Assembly (NCBI RefSeq): GCF_000282575.1
Contig: NZ_AKJA01000015.1
Span: forward strand, 1 to 64,000
Reading direction: 5' to 3'
DNA length: 64,000 nucleotides
DNA from: Herbaspirillum sp. YR522
GTDB taxonomy: Bacteria; Pseudomonadota; Gammaproteobacteria; Burkholderiales; Burkholderiaceae_D
This document shows positions 45,272 to 55,101 of the stretch, one piece after another. Numbering within the stretch: position 1 is the stretch's first letter; each line of letters begins with the position of its first letter. The position numbers were made by a program, and so were the translations under genes. Below the pieces are notes generated by a model, which ran no database searches, had not been told where the DNA came from, and saw only the letters and a program-made list of their open reading frames with translations.

Positions 45272-46204
45272 ATGGCATTGAACCTGCGTCAGATCGAAAT
45301 CTTCCGCGCGGTGATGATCACCGGCTCCATCAGTGGCGCGTCGCAGTTGCTGTTCGTCTCGCAGCCGGCCGTCAGCCGCCTGTTGTCGCATACCGAACAG
45401 CGGGTCGGCTTTGCCCTGTTCGAGCGCATCAAGGGGCGGCTGTACGCCACGCCCGAAGCCAAGAAACTGTTCCATGAGGTCGAGAGCGTCTACCAGGCCG
45501 TGCAGCGGGTCAACGAACTGGCCACCGACCTGGCCGAGAACCGCAGCGGCATCCTCAACATCGTCTCCAGCCCCAGCATCGGGCAGATGCTCATTCCACA
45601 GGCCCTGACGCTGTTTCGCCATCGTCATCCCGAGGTCAAGCTGAGCTTCCATTGCCTCAGCTACGGCTACCTCAAGGAGCGCCTGCTCAATCGCCAGGCC
45701 GACCTGGGCATCATCATTCTGCCCATGGAACACCCCAACCTGGACGTCACGCCGCTGTGCAGCAACCGCCTGGTCTGCGTGCTGCCCTACAACCATGAGC
45801 TGACCCGGCGCGGCACCCTGGCGCTGGCCGACCTGCGGCCTTTCCCGCTGATTTCCTACGACCGCGATTCGCCTTTTGGCGGTATCGTCGGGCGTTTCTA
45901 CCAGGCCGAGGAAGAACCCCTGCGGCCCTTCATGGAAGTGGGCTCGCCCCAGAACGCCTGTTCGCTGGTGCAGATGGGCGCCGGGGTGGCGCTGGTGGAC
46001 GAATTCTCGGTGCGCAGCTGGGCCGGCAGCAGCCAGATGGTGGTGCGTCCGGTGGCGCGCGCGCCGATCCTGCAAGCCAATTTGGTGCATATGCGACTGG
46101 AGCCGTTGTCGCAACTGACCCAGGCCTTCATCGGCGAACTGCGCCAATTGGTGCAGGCGCAGGGCTATGGCTTGCCGTTGCCCGAGAAGCCGGCCGGGCA
46201 TTAA
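45272..46204 (+). CDS. LysR family transcriptional regulator of the hydantoin cluster
   Basis: A 310-aa regulator. The winged helix at 1-65 (LRQIEIFRAVMITGSISGAS, then VSQPAVSRLLSHTEQRVG) precedes a periplasmic-binding-like effector domain (about 90-300). GGTGGAG precedes the ATG at 45272. It is divergent from the racemase/flavoprotein operon and upstream of the DapA-like operon, so it most likely controls both; matching palindromes lie in front of each. Confidence 0.9.
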   Translation: MALNLRQIEIFRAVMITGSISGASQLLFVSQPAVSRLLSHTEQRVGFALFERIKGRLYATPEAKKLFHEVESVYQAVQRVNELATDLAENRSGILNIVSSPSIGQMLIPQALTLFRHRHPEVKLSFHCLSYGYLKERLLNRQADLGIIILPMEHPNLDVTPLCSNRLVCVLPYNHELTRRGTLALADLRPFPLISYDRDSPFGGIVGRFYQAEEEPLRPFMEVGSPQNACSLVQMGAGVALVDEFSVRSWAGSSQMVVRPVARAPILQANLVHMRLEPLSQLTQAFIGELRQLVQAQGYGLPLPEKPAGH

Positions 46205-46215
46205 CAGCAGGTTAA
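46201..46215. promoter_or_regulatory. LysR operator, site 2 (TTAAC-N5-GTTAA)
   Basis: TTAACAGCAGGTTAA, a perfect 5-5-5 palindrome with T-N11-A, overlapping the lysR stop and 106 bases before the DapA-like ATG. Confidence 0.62.
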
Positions 46216-46321
46216 GGATTGCGCACAAAAAGGAAAGCGACAGGACCCCGGGCCTCCACCACAATGAATTTCAACCTGACCGCTCGCCGGTTCATCTTGT
46301 CATCGTCATTACGGAAACTTC

Positions 46322-47254
46322 ATGTCCCAGTCCAACGCATCGCTGTCCACCGCGCGTGGCGTCTATACCATCTGCCCCACGCCCTTCCTTGCCGACGGTT
46401 CGCTCGACCTCGGCAGCATCGCCACGCTGGTCGACTTCCAGATCGAGGCTGGGGTGTCGGGCCTGGCCATCCTGGGTTTCCTGGGCGAGGCGCACAAGTT
46501 GTCCAATGCCGAACGGCGTGCGGTGGCCGAGACCTTCGTGCGCTGCGCCGGCGATCGCGTGCCGGTGTGGGTCGGCGTGCGCGCCCTGGGCCTGGCCGGC
46601 GCCATCGAACAGGCGCAGGAGGCGGCCCAGGCCGGCGCGGCAGCGGTATTTGCCGCACCGCTCGACAACGCCTCGGATGCGGTGCAGTTCGACTATTACA
46701 AGGCGCTCGCCGCCGCCCTCGACATTCCGGTGGTGATCCACGACTTTCCCGATTCGTTCGGCACCGAGATCAAGGCCGAAGTCATTGCCCGCCTGGGCCG
46801 CGAGGGCGGCGTCAATTTCATCAAGATGGAAGAGCCGCCGGTGGGCCAGAAGATCAGCCGCATCCGCGACCTGGCCGGCGGCTCCATGCGCATCTTCGGC
46901 GGCCTGGGTGGGGTGTACTTCCTGGAAGAACTGCAGCGGGGCGCGGTAGGCACCATGACCGGCTTTGCGTTTCCGGAGATACTGGTGCGCATCCACCAGA
47001 AATTCGCCGCCGGTGACCTCGAAGGCGCCGCCGCCACGTTCGACAGGTATTGTCCGCTGATCCGCTATGAGTTCCAGCCCAAGATCGGCCTGTCGCTGCG
47101 CAAGTATGTCTACCGCAAGCGCGGCGTCATCTCCAGCGACGCGATCCGCTCGCCCGGCATGCGCATCGATCCCGAGACCGAGCGCGAACTGGAAGCCGTC
47201 ATCGCCCGCGTGGGCCTGTCGCTGGACCAGCGCGGCGCGCTGGTGATCGAATAA
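46322..47254 (+). CDS. DapA-like (DHDPS/NAL superfamily) lyase with altered active site
   Basis: A 310-aa (beta/alpha)8 barrel of the dihydrodipicolinate synthase/N-acetylneuraminate lyase family. The Schiff-base Lys168 is present in FIKMEEPP. The usual Tyr of the YNVP motif is replaced by His140 (VIHDFP), and the GTTGE loop reads GFLGEAHKLS. It is therefore not the lysine-pathway DapA but an aldolase or dehydratase of some other 2-oxo acid. It is the first gene of the SDR-hydantoinase-carbamoylase operon. Confidence 0.85.
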   Translation: MSQSNASLSTARGVYTICPTPFLADGSLDLGSIATLVDFQIEAGVSGLAILGFLGEAHKLSNAERRAVAETFVRCAGDRVPVWVGVRALGLAGAIEQAQEAAQAGAAAVFAAPLDNASDAVQFDYYKALAAALDIPVVIHDFPDSFGTEIKAEVIARLGREGGVNFIKMEEPPVGQKISRIRDLAGGSMRIFGGLGGVYFLEELQRGAVGTMTGFAFPEILVRIHQKFAAGDLEGAAATFDRYCPLIRYEFQPKIGLSLRKYVYRKRGVISSDAIRSPGMRIDPETERELEAVIARVGLSLDQRGALVIE

Positions 47255-47263
47255 GGAGCCGGC

Positions 47264-48043
47264 ATGGACCTCGGTATCGCAGGACGCACCGCACTGGTGT
47301 GCGCATCGAGCAAGGGCCTGGGCCTGGCCTGTGCCACCGCGCTGGCGCGCGAAGGCGTGGCCGTGACCATGACCGCACGGGGCGGCGAGCTGCTGGAAGC
47401 GGCCGCGCGAGCCATTGGCGAACAGACCGGGGCCACCATCCGGACCGTGGTCGGTGACATCACCACCGTCGAAGGTCGCGCACTGGCACTGGCGGCTTGC
47501 CCGCAGCCCGACATCCTGGTCACCAATGCCGGCGGACCCAAGCCGGGCGACTTTCGCGAATGGTCGCGCGAGGACTGGATTGCCGCCATCGACGCCAACA
47601 TGCTCACCCCCATCGCGCTGATCAAGGCCACCGTCGACGGCATGATGGCGCGCGGCTTCGGGCGTATCGTCAATATCACCTCGGGTGCGGTCAAGGCGCC
47701 CATCGATATCCTGGGCCTGTCCAACGGCGCACGCTCCGGACTGACCGGATTCGTGGCCGGGCTGGCGCGCACCACGGTGGCACGCAACGTCACCATCAAC
47801 AACCTGCTGCCGGGACCGTTCGAGACCGAGCGCCTGCTCACCACTGCCGCCGCCAGCGCCCGCGCCAGCGGCAAGAGCGTCGACCAGATCCTGGCTGAGC
47901 GGCGCGCGGCCAATCCGGCCGGGCGCTTCGGCCATCCCGACGAATTCGGCGCGGCCTGTGCCTGGCTGTGCAGCGCCCACGCAGGCTTCGTCACCGGCCA
48001 GAACCTGCTGATGGATGGCGGCGCCTATCCCGGTACCTTCTGA
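47264..48043 (+). CDS. SDR family protein with non-canonical catalytic tetrad
   Basis: A 259-aa Rossmann-fold protein. The NAD-binding motif is ASSKGLGLA at 14-22, NAG is at 88-90 and Ser140 is present (NITSG), but the YxxxK motif reads SNGAR (153-157). This matches the BKR-like subgroup that lacks the standard tetrad. It may be a reductase with another mechanism, or a binding protein. It lies 9 bases after the DapA-like gene. Confidence 0.85.
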   Translation: MDLGIAGRTALVCASSKGLGLACATALAREGVAVTMTARGGELLEAAARAIGEQTGATIRTVVGDITTVEGRALALAACPQPDILVTNAGGPKPGDFREWSREDWIAAIDANMLTPIALIKATVDGMMARGFGRIVNITSGAVKAPIDILGLSNGARSGLTGFVAGLARTTVARNVTINNLLPGPFETERLLTTAAASARASGKSVDQILAERRAANPAGRFGHPDEFGAACAWLCSAHAGFVTGQNLLMDGGAYPGTF

Positions 48044-48052
48044 GGAATGTCG

Positions 48053-49525
48053 ATGGACTTTGACCTGACCATTCGTGGTGGCCGCATCTCGACCGACCGC
48101 GATACCTTCATGGCCGACATCGGCGTCAAGGATGGCGTGATCGTCAAGATCGCGCGCGACTTGCCGCCGGCCCGCCAGGACATCGACGCTACCGGCCGCT
48201 GGGTGCTGCCGGGCGGCATCGACAGCCACTGCCACATCGAGCAGTTGTCCGGCATGGGCATGATGTGCGCCGACGATTTCTATTCGGGCACCGTCTCGGC
48301 GGCCTTTGGCGGCACCACCACCATCATTCCGTTTGCCGCCCAGCATCGCGGCAACCGGATCCCCGACGTCATCTCGGATTACGCCCGGCGCGCCCGCGAA
48401 AAGGCCGTGATCGACTACGGCTTTCACCTGATCCTGGCCGATCCCGACCAGCAGGCGCTGCAGCATGACCTGCCGCAGGCGATCCGTGACGGCATCACCT
48501 CGCTCAAGGTCTACATGACCTATAACGCCTTGAAGCTGGATGACTACCAGTTGCTGGACGTAATGGCGCTGGCCGGCAGGGAAGGCGCGCTGGTGATGAT
48601 CCATGCCGAGAACCACGACATGATCCGCTGGCTGGCCTCGCGCCTGCTGGACCAGGGCCACACCGCACCGAAGTTCCACGCCGTGGCGCACGACGCGCTG
48701 GCCGAGGCCGAGGCCAGCCACCGCGCCATTGCCCTGTCGCGCCTGATCGGGGTGCCGGTGCTGATCGTGCACGTGGCCGGGGCCGAGACGGTGCAGACAA
48801 TTCGCGCCGCCAAGCTGCTGGGCGCGCAGATCTTTGCCGAGAGCTGCCCGCAGTACCTGTTTTTGACCGCCGAGGACATCGACCTGCCCGGGGTGGAGGG
48901 CGCCAAGTACTGCTGCAGCCCGCCGCCGCGCGACGCCAATGCGCAGGAAGCGGTATGGGCCGGACTCAAGGATGGCACGCTGGGCATGTATTCGTCGGAC
49001 CATGCGCCGTATCGCTTCGATGAAAGCGGCAAGCTGCCGCGCGGCGAGGACACCACCTTCAAGGAAATGGCCAATGGCGTGCCCGGCATCGAGTTGCGCC
49101 TGCCGCTGCTGTTTTCCGAAGGCGTCCTGGGCGGGCGCATCAGCATCAACGAATTCGTGCAACTGAGCGCCACCAACCACGCGCACATGTACGGCCTGTC
49201 GCACTGCAAGGGCAACCTGGCCGAAGGGCTGGACGCCGACATCGTCCTGTGGGACCCCGAACGCCGGCAGACCGTCAGCGCGACCATGCTGCACGACAAC
49301 GTCGGCTACACGCCGTACGAGGGGCGCCAGATCACCGGCTGGCCTGAGCTTGTGCTCAGTCGCGGGCGCGTGGTGGTGCGCGACAACCAGCTGCAGGCCG
49401 AGCGCGGCTCGGGCCGCTACATCGCCCGCCAGTGTCCGGAGCCGGCCAGTATCGCGCGCAAGCCGGTGCGCAGTCATCTGCCGGGCTTGCTCGGCCTCAA
49501 GGGAAAAGCATGGGACGCCAATTGA
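48053..49525 (+). CDS. D-hydantoinase / dihydropyrimidinase
   Basis: A 490-aa cyclic-amide hydrolase with a binuclear metal centre: His59 and His61 in GGIDSHCHIEQ, the carboxylated Lys152 in TSLKVYMTY, HVAGAETVQ, and YSSDHAPY near 320. It opens hydantoin or dihydropyrimidine rings to N-carbamoyl amino acids. GAGGA sits six bases before 48053; an ATG at 48047 is too close to it. The following carbamoylase starts 16 bases before this stop. Confidence 0.9.
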   Translation: MDFDLTIRGGRISTDRDTFMADIGVKDGVIVKIARDLPPARQDIDATGRWVLPGGIDSHCHIEQLSGMGMMCADDFYSGTVSAAFGGTTTIIPFAAQHRGNRIPDVISDYARRAREKAVIDYGFHLILADPDQQALQHDLPQAIRDGITSLKVYMTYNALKLDDYQLLDVMALAGREGALVMIHAENHDMIRWLASRLLDQGHTAPKFHAVAHDALAEAEASHRAIALSRLIGVPVLIVHVAGAETVQTIRAAKLLGAQIFAESCPQYLFLTAEDIDLPGVEGAKYCCSPPPRDANAQEAVWAGLKDGTLGMYSSDHAPYRFDESGKLPRGEDTTFKEMANGVPGIELRLPLLFSEGVLGGRISINEFVQLSATNHAHMYGLSHCKGNLAEGLDADIVLWDPERRQTVSATMLHDNVGYTPYEGRQITGWPELVLSRGRVVVRDNQLQAERGSGRYIARQCPEPASIARKPVRSHLPGLLGLKGKAWDAN

Positions 49526-50499
49526 ACAGCAACGCAAGCAAAGAACGCTTCGGCCTGGCCGTGGCGCAGATGGGCCCGGTCGACCTGGCCGACGATCGCC
49601 GCCGCGTGGTGGCGCGCCTGATCGAGATGATGCGCGAGGCCGCCGCGCGCGGCGCACGCATGGTGGTGTTTCCCGAGCTGGCATTGACCACCTTCTTCCC
49701 GCGCTACTGGATGGAGGACCAGGCCGAGGTCGATGCGCGCTTCTTCGAAGCCGAGATGCCCGGGCCCGACACCCGTGTCCTGTTCGAACTGGCCGCGCAA
49801 CTGAAGGTGGGTTTCTACCTGGGCTATGGCGAACTGACGCCCGACGGCCACCGTTACAACAGCTCGATCCTGGTCGACGAGAATGCGCGGATCGTGGCGC
49901 GCTACCGCAAGATCCACTTGCCAGGCCACAGCGATCACAAGCCCGATGCCCCGTTCCAGCACCTGGAGAAGAAGTACTTCGAGGTTGGCAACGACGGCTT
50001 CGGCGTGGCCGACATGCTGGGCACCCGCATCGGCCAATGCCTGTGCAACGACCGCCGCTGGCCCGAGACCTATCGCGTCATGAGCCTGCAGAGCGCACGC
50101 CTGGTGGTGCTGGGCTACAACACGCCATCCTGGAATATCCACTGGAGCGAGCCGCCGCACCTGCGCATGTTCCACCACCTGCTGTCGCTGCAGGCCAACG
50201 CCTACCAGAACGGCCTGTGGGTGGCGGCCGCCGCCAAGTGCGGTTCGGAGGACGGCTTCCACATGATCGGCGGCTCGGCCATCGTCGCCCCCACCGGCGA
50301 GATCGTGGCCCAGGCCCAGGGCGAACAGGACGAAGTGATCTTTGCCAACTGCGACCTCGGCCTGGGCGAGACCTTCCTCGAACACGTCTTCAATTTTGCC
50401 AAGCATCGCCGTCCCGAGCATTACCGCCTGATCGTCGAGCGCACCGGCGCCGGCGCACCGCTAACCCCGTCCGATCTGTCCACCCAGGAGAAGAAATGA
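49510..50499 (+). CDS. N-carbamoyl-D-amino-acid amidohydrolase
   Basis: A 329-aa nitrilase-superfamily enzyme. The catalytic triad is Glu56 (FPELALT), Lys134 (RYRKIHLPG) and Cys179 (CLCNDRRWPE). The NDRRWPE context is typical of D-carbamoylases. It removes the carbamoyl group to give a free D-amino acid, CO2 and ammonia. Overlaps the hydantoinase stop by 16 bases and the transporter gene start by 4 (ATGA). Confidence 0.9.
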   Translation: MGRQLNSNASKERFGLAVAQMGPVDLADDRRRVVARLIEMMREAAARGARMVVFPELALTTFFPRYWMEDQAEVDARFFEAEMPGPDTRVLFELAAQLKVGFYLGYGELTPDGHRYNSSILVDENARIVARYRKIHLPGHSDHKPDAPFQHLEKKYFEVGNDGFGVADMLGTRIGQCLCNDRRWPETYRVMSLQSARLVVLGYNTPSWNIHWSEPPHLRMFHHLLSLQANAYQNGLWVAAAAKCGSEDGFHMIGGSAIVAPTGEIVAQAQGEQDEVIFANCDLGLGETFLEHVFNFAKHRRPEHYRLIVERTGAGAPLTPSDLSTQEKK

Positions 50500-51353
50500 T
50501 TTCGTCCAAGTTGTCGCTGAAGTGCTCGCAACTGATGGCCGCGGCCGTCGTGTCGCTGGTTGCCACCTGTGCCATGGCGCAGTCGGGCCCGCTCAAGACC
50601 GGCGTCGACGCCACCTTCGCACCGCACGCCATGGTCAAGCTGGGCGGTGGGCTGCAGGGCTTCAATATCGACCTGGGCGAAGAACTGGCGCGACGCCTGG
50701 GCCGCAAGATCGAGATCGAAGGTACCGAGTTCTCGGGACTGGTGCCGGGGCTCAATGCCAAGAAATACGACTTCGTGCTGGCCCCGGTCACGGCCACCCC
50801 GGAGCGCGCCAGGAGCATGTTGTTTACCGAAGGCTATCTCGATACCGACTACACCTTCGTCATCAAGAAGGGCGCCACGCCGATCCATGCGCTGGAAGAC
50901 CTCAAGGGCAAGACGATCTCGGTCAACAAGGGCTCGGCCTACGAGCTGTGGGCCCGGGACAATGCCGGCAAGTATGGCTTCAAGTACGACGTCTATGGCA
51001 ACAATGCCGATGCGGTGCAGGCGGTGCAGTCGGGGCGTGCCGAGGCCAACCTGGCCGGCAGCACCGTGGCTGCCTGGGCCGCCAAGCAGAACCCGGCGGT
51101 GCAGACCACCCTCACCATCAAGACCGGCCTGGTGTGGGCGTTGGCGTTTCGCCTCGACGACCGGGCCGGGCGTGACGCCGCCGGCAATGCGCTCAAGTGC
51201 ATGAAGCAGGATGGCACGCTGGGCAAGATCGCACAGAAGTGGTTCGGCTATACGCCGGCAGCCGACGCCACCGTGGTCAAGGTCGGGGTGGGGCAGGGCG
51301 TGCCCGGGCTGGACGGCTACGACCCGACCCCGGTCACCCCCAAGTGCAGCTGA
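50496..51353 (+). CDS. Polar amino-acid-type ABC transporter substrate-binding protein
   Basis: A 285-aa family-3 solute-binding protein. The signal peptide runs to about residue 28 (LVATCAMAQ). [33 protein letters not shown] and [18 protein letters not shown] follow the family pattern. Its start overlaps the carbamoylase stop (ATGA), tying uptake to the hydantoin/carbamoyl pathway. Ligand unknown; a ureide or carbamoyl amino acid is a guess. Confidence 0.9.
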   Translation: MISSKLSLKCSQLMAAAVVSLVATCAMAQSGPLKTGVDATFAPHAMVKLGGGLQGFNIDLGEELARRLGRKIEIEGTEFSGLVPGLNAKKYDFVLAPVTATPERARSMLFTEGYLDTDYTFVIKKGATPIHALEDLKGKTISVNKGSAYELWARDNAGKYGFKYDVYGNNADAVQAVQSGRAEANLAGSTVAAWAAKQNPAVQTTLTIKTGLVWALAFRLDDRAGRDAAGNALKCMKQDGTLGKIAQKWFGYTPAADATVVKVGVGQGVPGLDGYDPTPVTPKCS

Positions 51354-51361
51354 GTGCAACG

Positions 51362-52108
51362 ATGAACGCCTCGCCCATGCTCGAAATCGTCGGCCTGCAT
51401 AAATCCTATGACGGCAACCCGGTGCTGCGCGGCATCGACCTGCGCGTGCGCGCAGGCCAGCTGGTGTGCGTGATCGGCCCATCGGGCTCGGGCAAGAGCA
51501 CCATGCTGCGCTGTTGCAACCGGCTCGAACAGCCTGGCGCCGGGCAGATCGTGGTGGACGGGGTCGATATCATGCACGCCCGCACCGACCTGAACCGGGT
51601 GCGCCAGAAGATCGGCATGGTGTTCCAGCAATTCAACCTGTATCCGCACCTGACGGTGCTGGGCAATGTGATGCTGGCGCTCAGGAAGGTGCAGCGCCAC
51701 CCGCACGCCGAGGCGCTGGCGCGGGCGCGCCGCGCCTTGCAGCAGGTGGACATGCTGGAGAAGGCCGACGCCTATCCGGGCCAGTTGTCGGGCGGGCAGC
51801 AGCAGCGCGTGGGCATCGCGCGCGGCATTGCGCTCGAACCCAAGGTGATGTTGTTCGACGAACCCACCAGCGCGCTCGATCCGGAACTGGTGGGCAGCGT
51901 ATTGCAGGTCATGCGCCAACTGCGCGATGCCGGCATGACCATGCTGGTGGTGACCCACGAGATGGCCTTTGCCCGTGCCGCCGCCGACCGGGTGGTGTTC
52001 ATGGACGGTGGGGTGATCGTCGAGGAGGGCGCGCCGGAACAGGTCTTCGGCGATCCGCAGCAGGCCCGCACCAAGGCCTTCGTGTCGCGTTACGCGGCCA
52101 CCCACTAG
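51362..52108 (+). CDS. ABC transporter ATP-binding subunit (GlnQ-like)
   Basis: A 248-aa ATPase: Walker A GPSGSGKS at 39-46, Q-loop FQQFNLYP, signature [13 protein letters not shown], Walker [15 protein letters not shown], and H-loop VTHEM. It powers import with the neighbouring permeases. It lies 8 bases after the substrate-binding gene. Confidence 0.95.
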   Translation: MNASPMLEIVGLHKSYDGNPVLRGIDLRVRAGQLVCVIGPSGSGKSTMLRCCNRLEQPGAGQIVVDGVDIMHARTDLNRVRQKIGMVFQQFNLYPHLTVLGNVMLALRKVQRHPHAEALARARRALQQVDMLEKADAYPGQLSGGQQQRVGIARGIALEPKVMLFDEPTSALDPELVGSVLQVMRQLRDAGMTMLVVTHEMAFARAAADRVVFMDGGVIVEEGAPEQVFGDPQQARTKAFVSRYAATH

Positions 52109-52120
52109 GCGTGGCGCAGC

Positions 52121-52792
52121 ATGCAGCAATTCATCTTCACCTTCTTCAATGCCGAGGTCGCCGGCCGCTACTGGCCCGACATCCTGCGCGGCATGGGCGT
52201 GACCGTGGTGCTGAGCCTGGCCGTGATCGCCGCCGGCCTGCTGCTGGGGTTGCTGCTGGCGGTGTTGCGCGCCAGCGGGCAACGCGCGCTGGGCCTGGCG
52301 GTGGTCGCCTTTGCCGATATCCTGCGCTCGCTGCCGCCGCTGATCCTGATCATCGTGCTGTTCTTTGCGTTTCCGTACATCGACCTGTCGATGTCGTCCT
52401 TCACCGCCACCTGGCTGGCGCTGTCGCTGGTGCTGGCGGCGTATGCCGAGGAAAGCATCTGGGCCGGCATCCTGGCGCTGCCGCCCGGGCAGCGCGAAGC
52501 GGCCCGCTCGACCGGGCTTTCGTGGGGCCAGACCATGCTCTGGGTGGTGTTGCCGCAAGCCTTGCGCATGGCGGTGCCGCCGCTGACCAACCGGGTCATC
52601 TCGATTACCAAGAACACCGCATTGGGTTCGGTAGTGGCGCTGTCCGAGATCCTCAACACGGCGCAGGCAGCCAGCAGCAATGCCGGCAACCCGACCCCGC
52701 TGATGCTGGGCGCGGCCGCCTACCTGGCGATCTTCGTGCCGGTAGTCCTGTTTGCGCGCTGGGTGGAAACACGTTGGCGCTGGAAGCGCTAG
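52121..52792 (+). CDS. ABC transporter permease, His/Glu/Gln/Arg type (first)
   Basis: A 223-aa membrane protein with about five hydrophobic helices and the EAA loop (AARSTGLSWGQTMLWVVLPQAL). Usual length for polar amino-acid permeases, which form a heterodimer with the next gene product. It follows the ATPase gene by 12 bases. Confidence 0.92.
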   Translation: MQQFIFTFFNAEVAGRYWPDILRGMGVTVVLSLAVIAAGLLLGLLLAVLRASGQRALGLAVVAFADILRSLPPLILIIVLFFAFPYIDLSMSSFTATWLALSLVLAAYAEESIWAGILALPPGQREAARSTGLSWGQTMLWVVLPQALRMAVPPLTNRVISITKNTALGSVVALSEILNTAQAASSNAGNPTPLMLGAAAYLAIFVPVVLFARWVETRWRWKR

Positions 52793-52801
52793 GGGAAACC
52801 G

Positions 52802-53476
52802 ATGCAAGCCTTGCTACAGAATTTCTTCAACCTGCAGGTCTACCGCGAGGTATTGCCGTTCCTGCTGGGCGGGTTGTGGACCACCGTATGGCTGTCGCTG
52901 CTGGTGATCCCGATCGGCGTGCTGTCGGGACTGGCGCTGGCTTTGCTGGCCTCGCAGGTCGGTTCGCGCGCGGTGCGCGTGGCGGTGGCGGTGTACGTCG
53001 ATTTCTTCCGCTCCTTTCCGCCGCTGGTGTTGCTGATCCTGATCTACTTCGGCGCGCCGTTCCTGGGTGTGGACCTGCCCAAGCTGGCGGCGGTCGCCAT
53101 CGGCTTCATGTTCAACAACTCCAGCTACTTCGCCGAGGTCTTTCGCGCCGGTATCGAAAGCATCCCGCGTGGGCAGATGGAGGCGGCACGCTCGACCGGC
53201 CTGTCGCGGCTGCAGGCGCTGGCCTACGTGGTGGTGCCGCAGGCCACCCGCAACGCCCTGCCGGACCTGCTGGGCAATTGCATCGAGGTCATCAAGCTGA
53301 CCACCATCGCCAGCGTGGTGGCGTTGCCGGAGCTGCTGCGGGTGGCGCGTGACGCCCAGTCGCTGGTGTACAACCCGTCGCCGATCGTGTTGGCCGCGCT
53401 GCTGTACCTGATGCTGCTGTGGCCGCTGGTACGCTGGCTGTCACGCCTGGAGCATCGCAACCGCACCGTGCACTGA
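52802..53476 (+). CDS. ABC transporter permease, His/Glu/Gln/Arg type (second)
   Basis: A 224-aa permease partner with EAA loop AARSTGLSRLQALAYVVVPQA. It starts 9 bases after the first permease. Its stop is only 5 bases from that of the convergent aldo/keto reductase, leaving no room for a terminator. Confidence 0.92.
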   Translation: MQALLQNFFNLQVYREVLPFLLGGLWTTVWLSLLVIPIGVLSGLALALLASQVGSRAVRVAVAVYVDFFRSFPPLVLLILIYFGAPFLGVDLPKLAAVAIGFMFNNSSYFAEVFRAGIESIPRGQMEAARSTGLSRLQALAYVVVPQATRNALPDLLGNCIEVIKLTTIASVVALPELLRVARDAQSLVYNPSPIVLAALLYLMLLWPLVRWLSRLEHRNRTVH

Positions 53477-53481
53477 AGCGC

Positions 53482-54516
<1,035 letters not shown>

Positions 54517-54536
54517 TTGGCGTCCTGTCGTGTTCG

Positions 54537-54950
54537 TCATTGGGGGGCAGTGTGTGCCATGTACTGGTCGACAGCGGCCTGTCGTTCCAGTTCGCCGTAG
54601 AGCGCGATCTTTTGCTGCAATACCAGCAGGTTGCCCTGCAGTTCGGTCAACGTTGCCTGCACCGCAAGCGTGTGCGCCTGCAACAGCGCCCGGCGCTGGC
54701 CGAGACTGTCGATGCCGTTGCCCTGGCGGCGTAGCCGGGCGTAGTGCAGCATGGCCCGCAGCGGCAGGCCGGTCGACTTGAGCTTTTGCAGGAAGGCGAT
54801 CCAGTTCAGGTCCTCCTGGCAAAAGCGGCGGTGCCGGTTGGCGCCGCGGCCGACCGGGTCGAGCAGGCCGATGCGCTCGTAATAGCGCAGCGTATGCACC
54901 GTCAGGCCGGTCGCTTCGGCCGCCTGGGCAATGGTCATGGAAGTCGTCAT
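54537..54950 (-). CDS. MerR family transcriptional regulator
   Basis: A 137-aa regulator. The MerR helix-turn-helix lies at about 5-45 ([23 protein letters not shown]) and a dimerisation coiled coil follows. No metal-binding Cys set is visible in the C-terminus, so it may sense a small organic or electrophile, as in the AdhR/NmlR group. The start could be 54950 (nearly leaderless) or 54938. It sits directly upstream of the aldo/keto reductase. Confidence 0.87.
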   Translation of the reverse strand: MTTSMTIAQAAEATGLTVHTLRYYERIGLLDPVGRGANRHRRFCQEDLNWIAFLQKLKSTGLPLRAMLHYARLRRQGNGIDSLGQRRALLQAHTLAVQATLTELQGNLLVLQQKIALYGELERQAAVDQYMAHTAPQ

Positions 54951-54957
54951 GGGATGG

Positions 54958-54988
54958 AGTCTATGGGTTGGAGTGCACTCTAGGTCAA
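54958..54988 (-). promoter_or_regulatory. MerR-type promoter with 19-bp spacer
   Basis: On the minus strand, TTGACC (54988-54983) and TAGACT (54963-54958) are 19 bases apart, and the palindrome GAGTGCACTC (54971-54980) lies between them. This long spacer with central dyad is the hallmark of MerR-controlled promoters. Confidence 0.75.
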
Positions 54989-55101
54989 GCACGATCGGCG
55001 GCGCGCCCATCGAGGATCGCTATTGCCCGCATGGCATCATCGTGCGAGACCCTGCCGCTGGCCATTACAATGACCGTCATCATACTCACGAGCCTACACC
55101 C

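Noticed and set aside
46322-47254. Lysine-pathway dapA
   Set aside because: The catalytic Tyr and the GTTGE loop are changed, and the neighbours are catabolic.
46292-49684. 1130-codon minus-strand frame
   Set aside because: Antisense shadow of the DapA-like, SDR and hydantoinase genes, which have intact catalytic motifs and ribosome sites.
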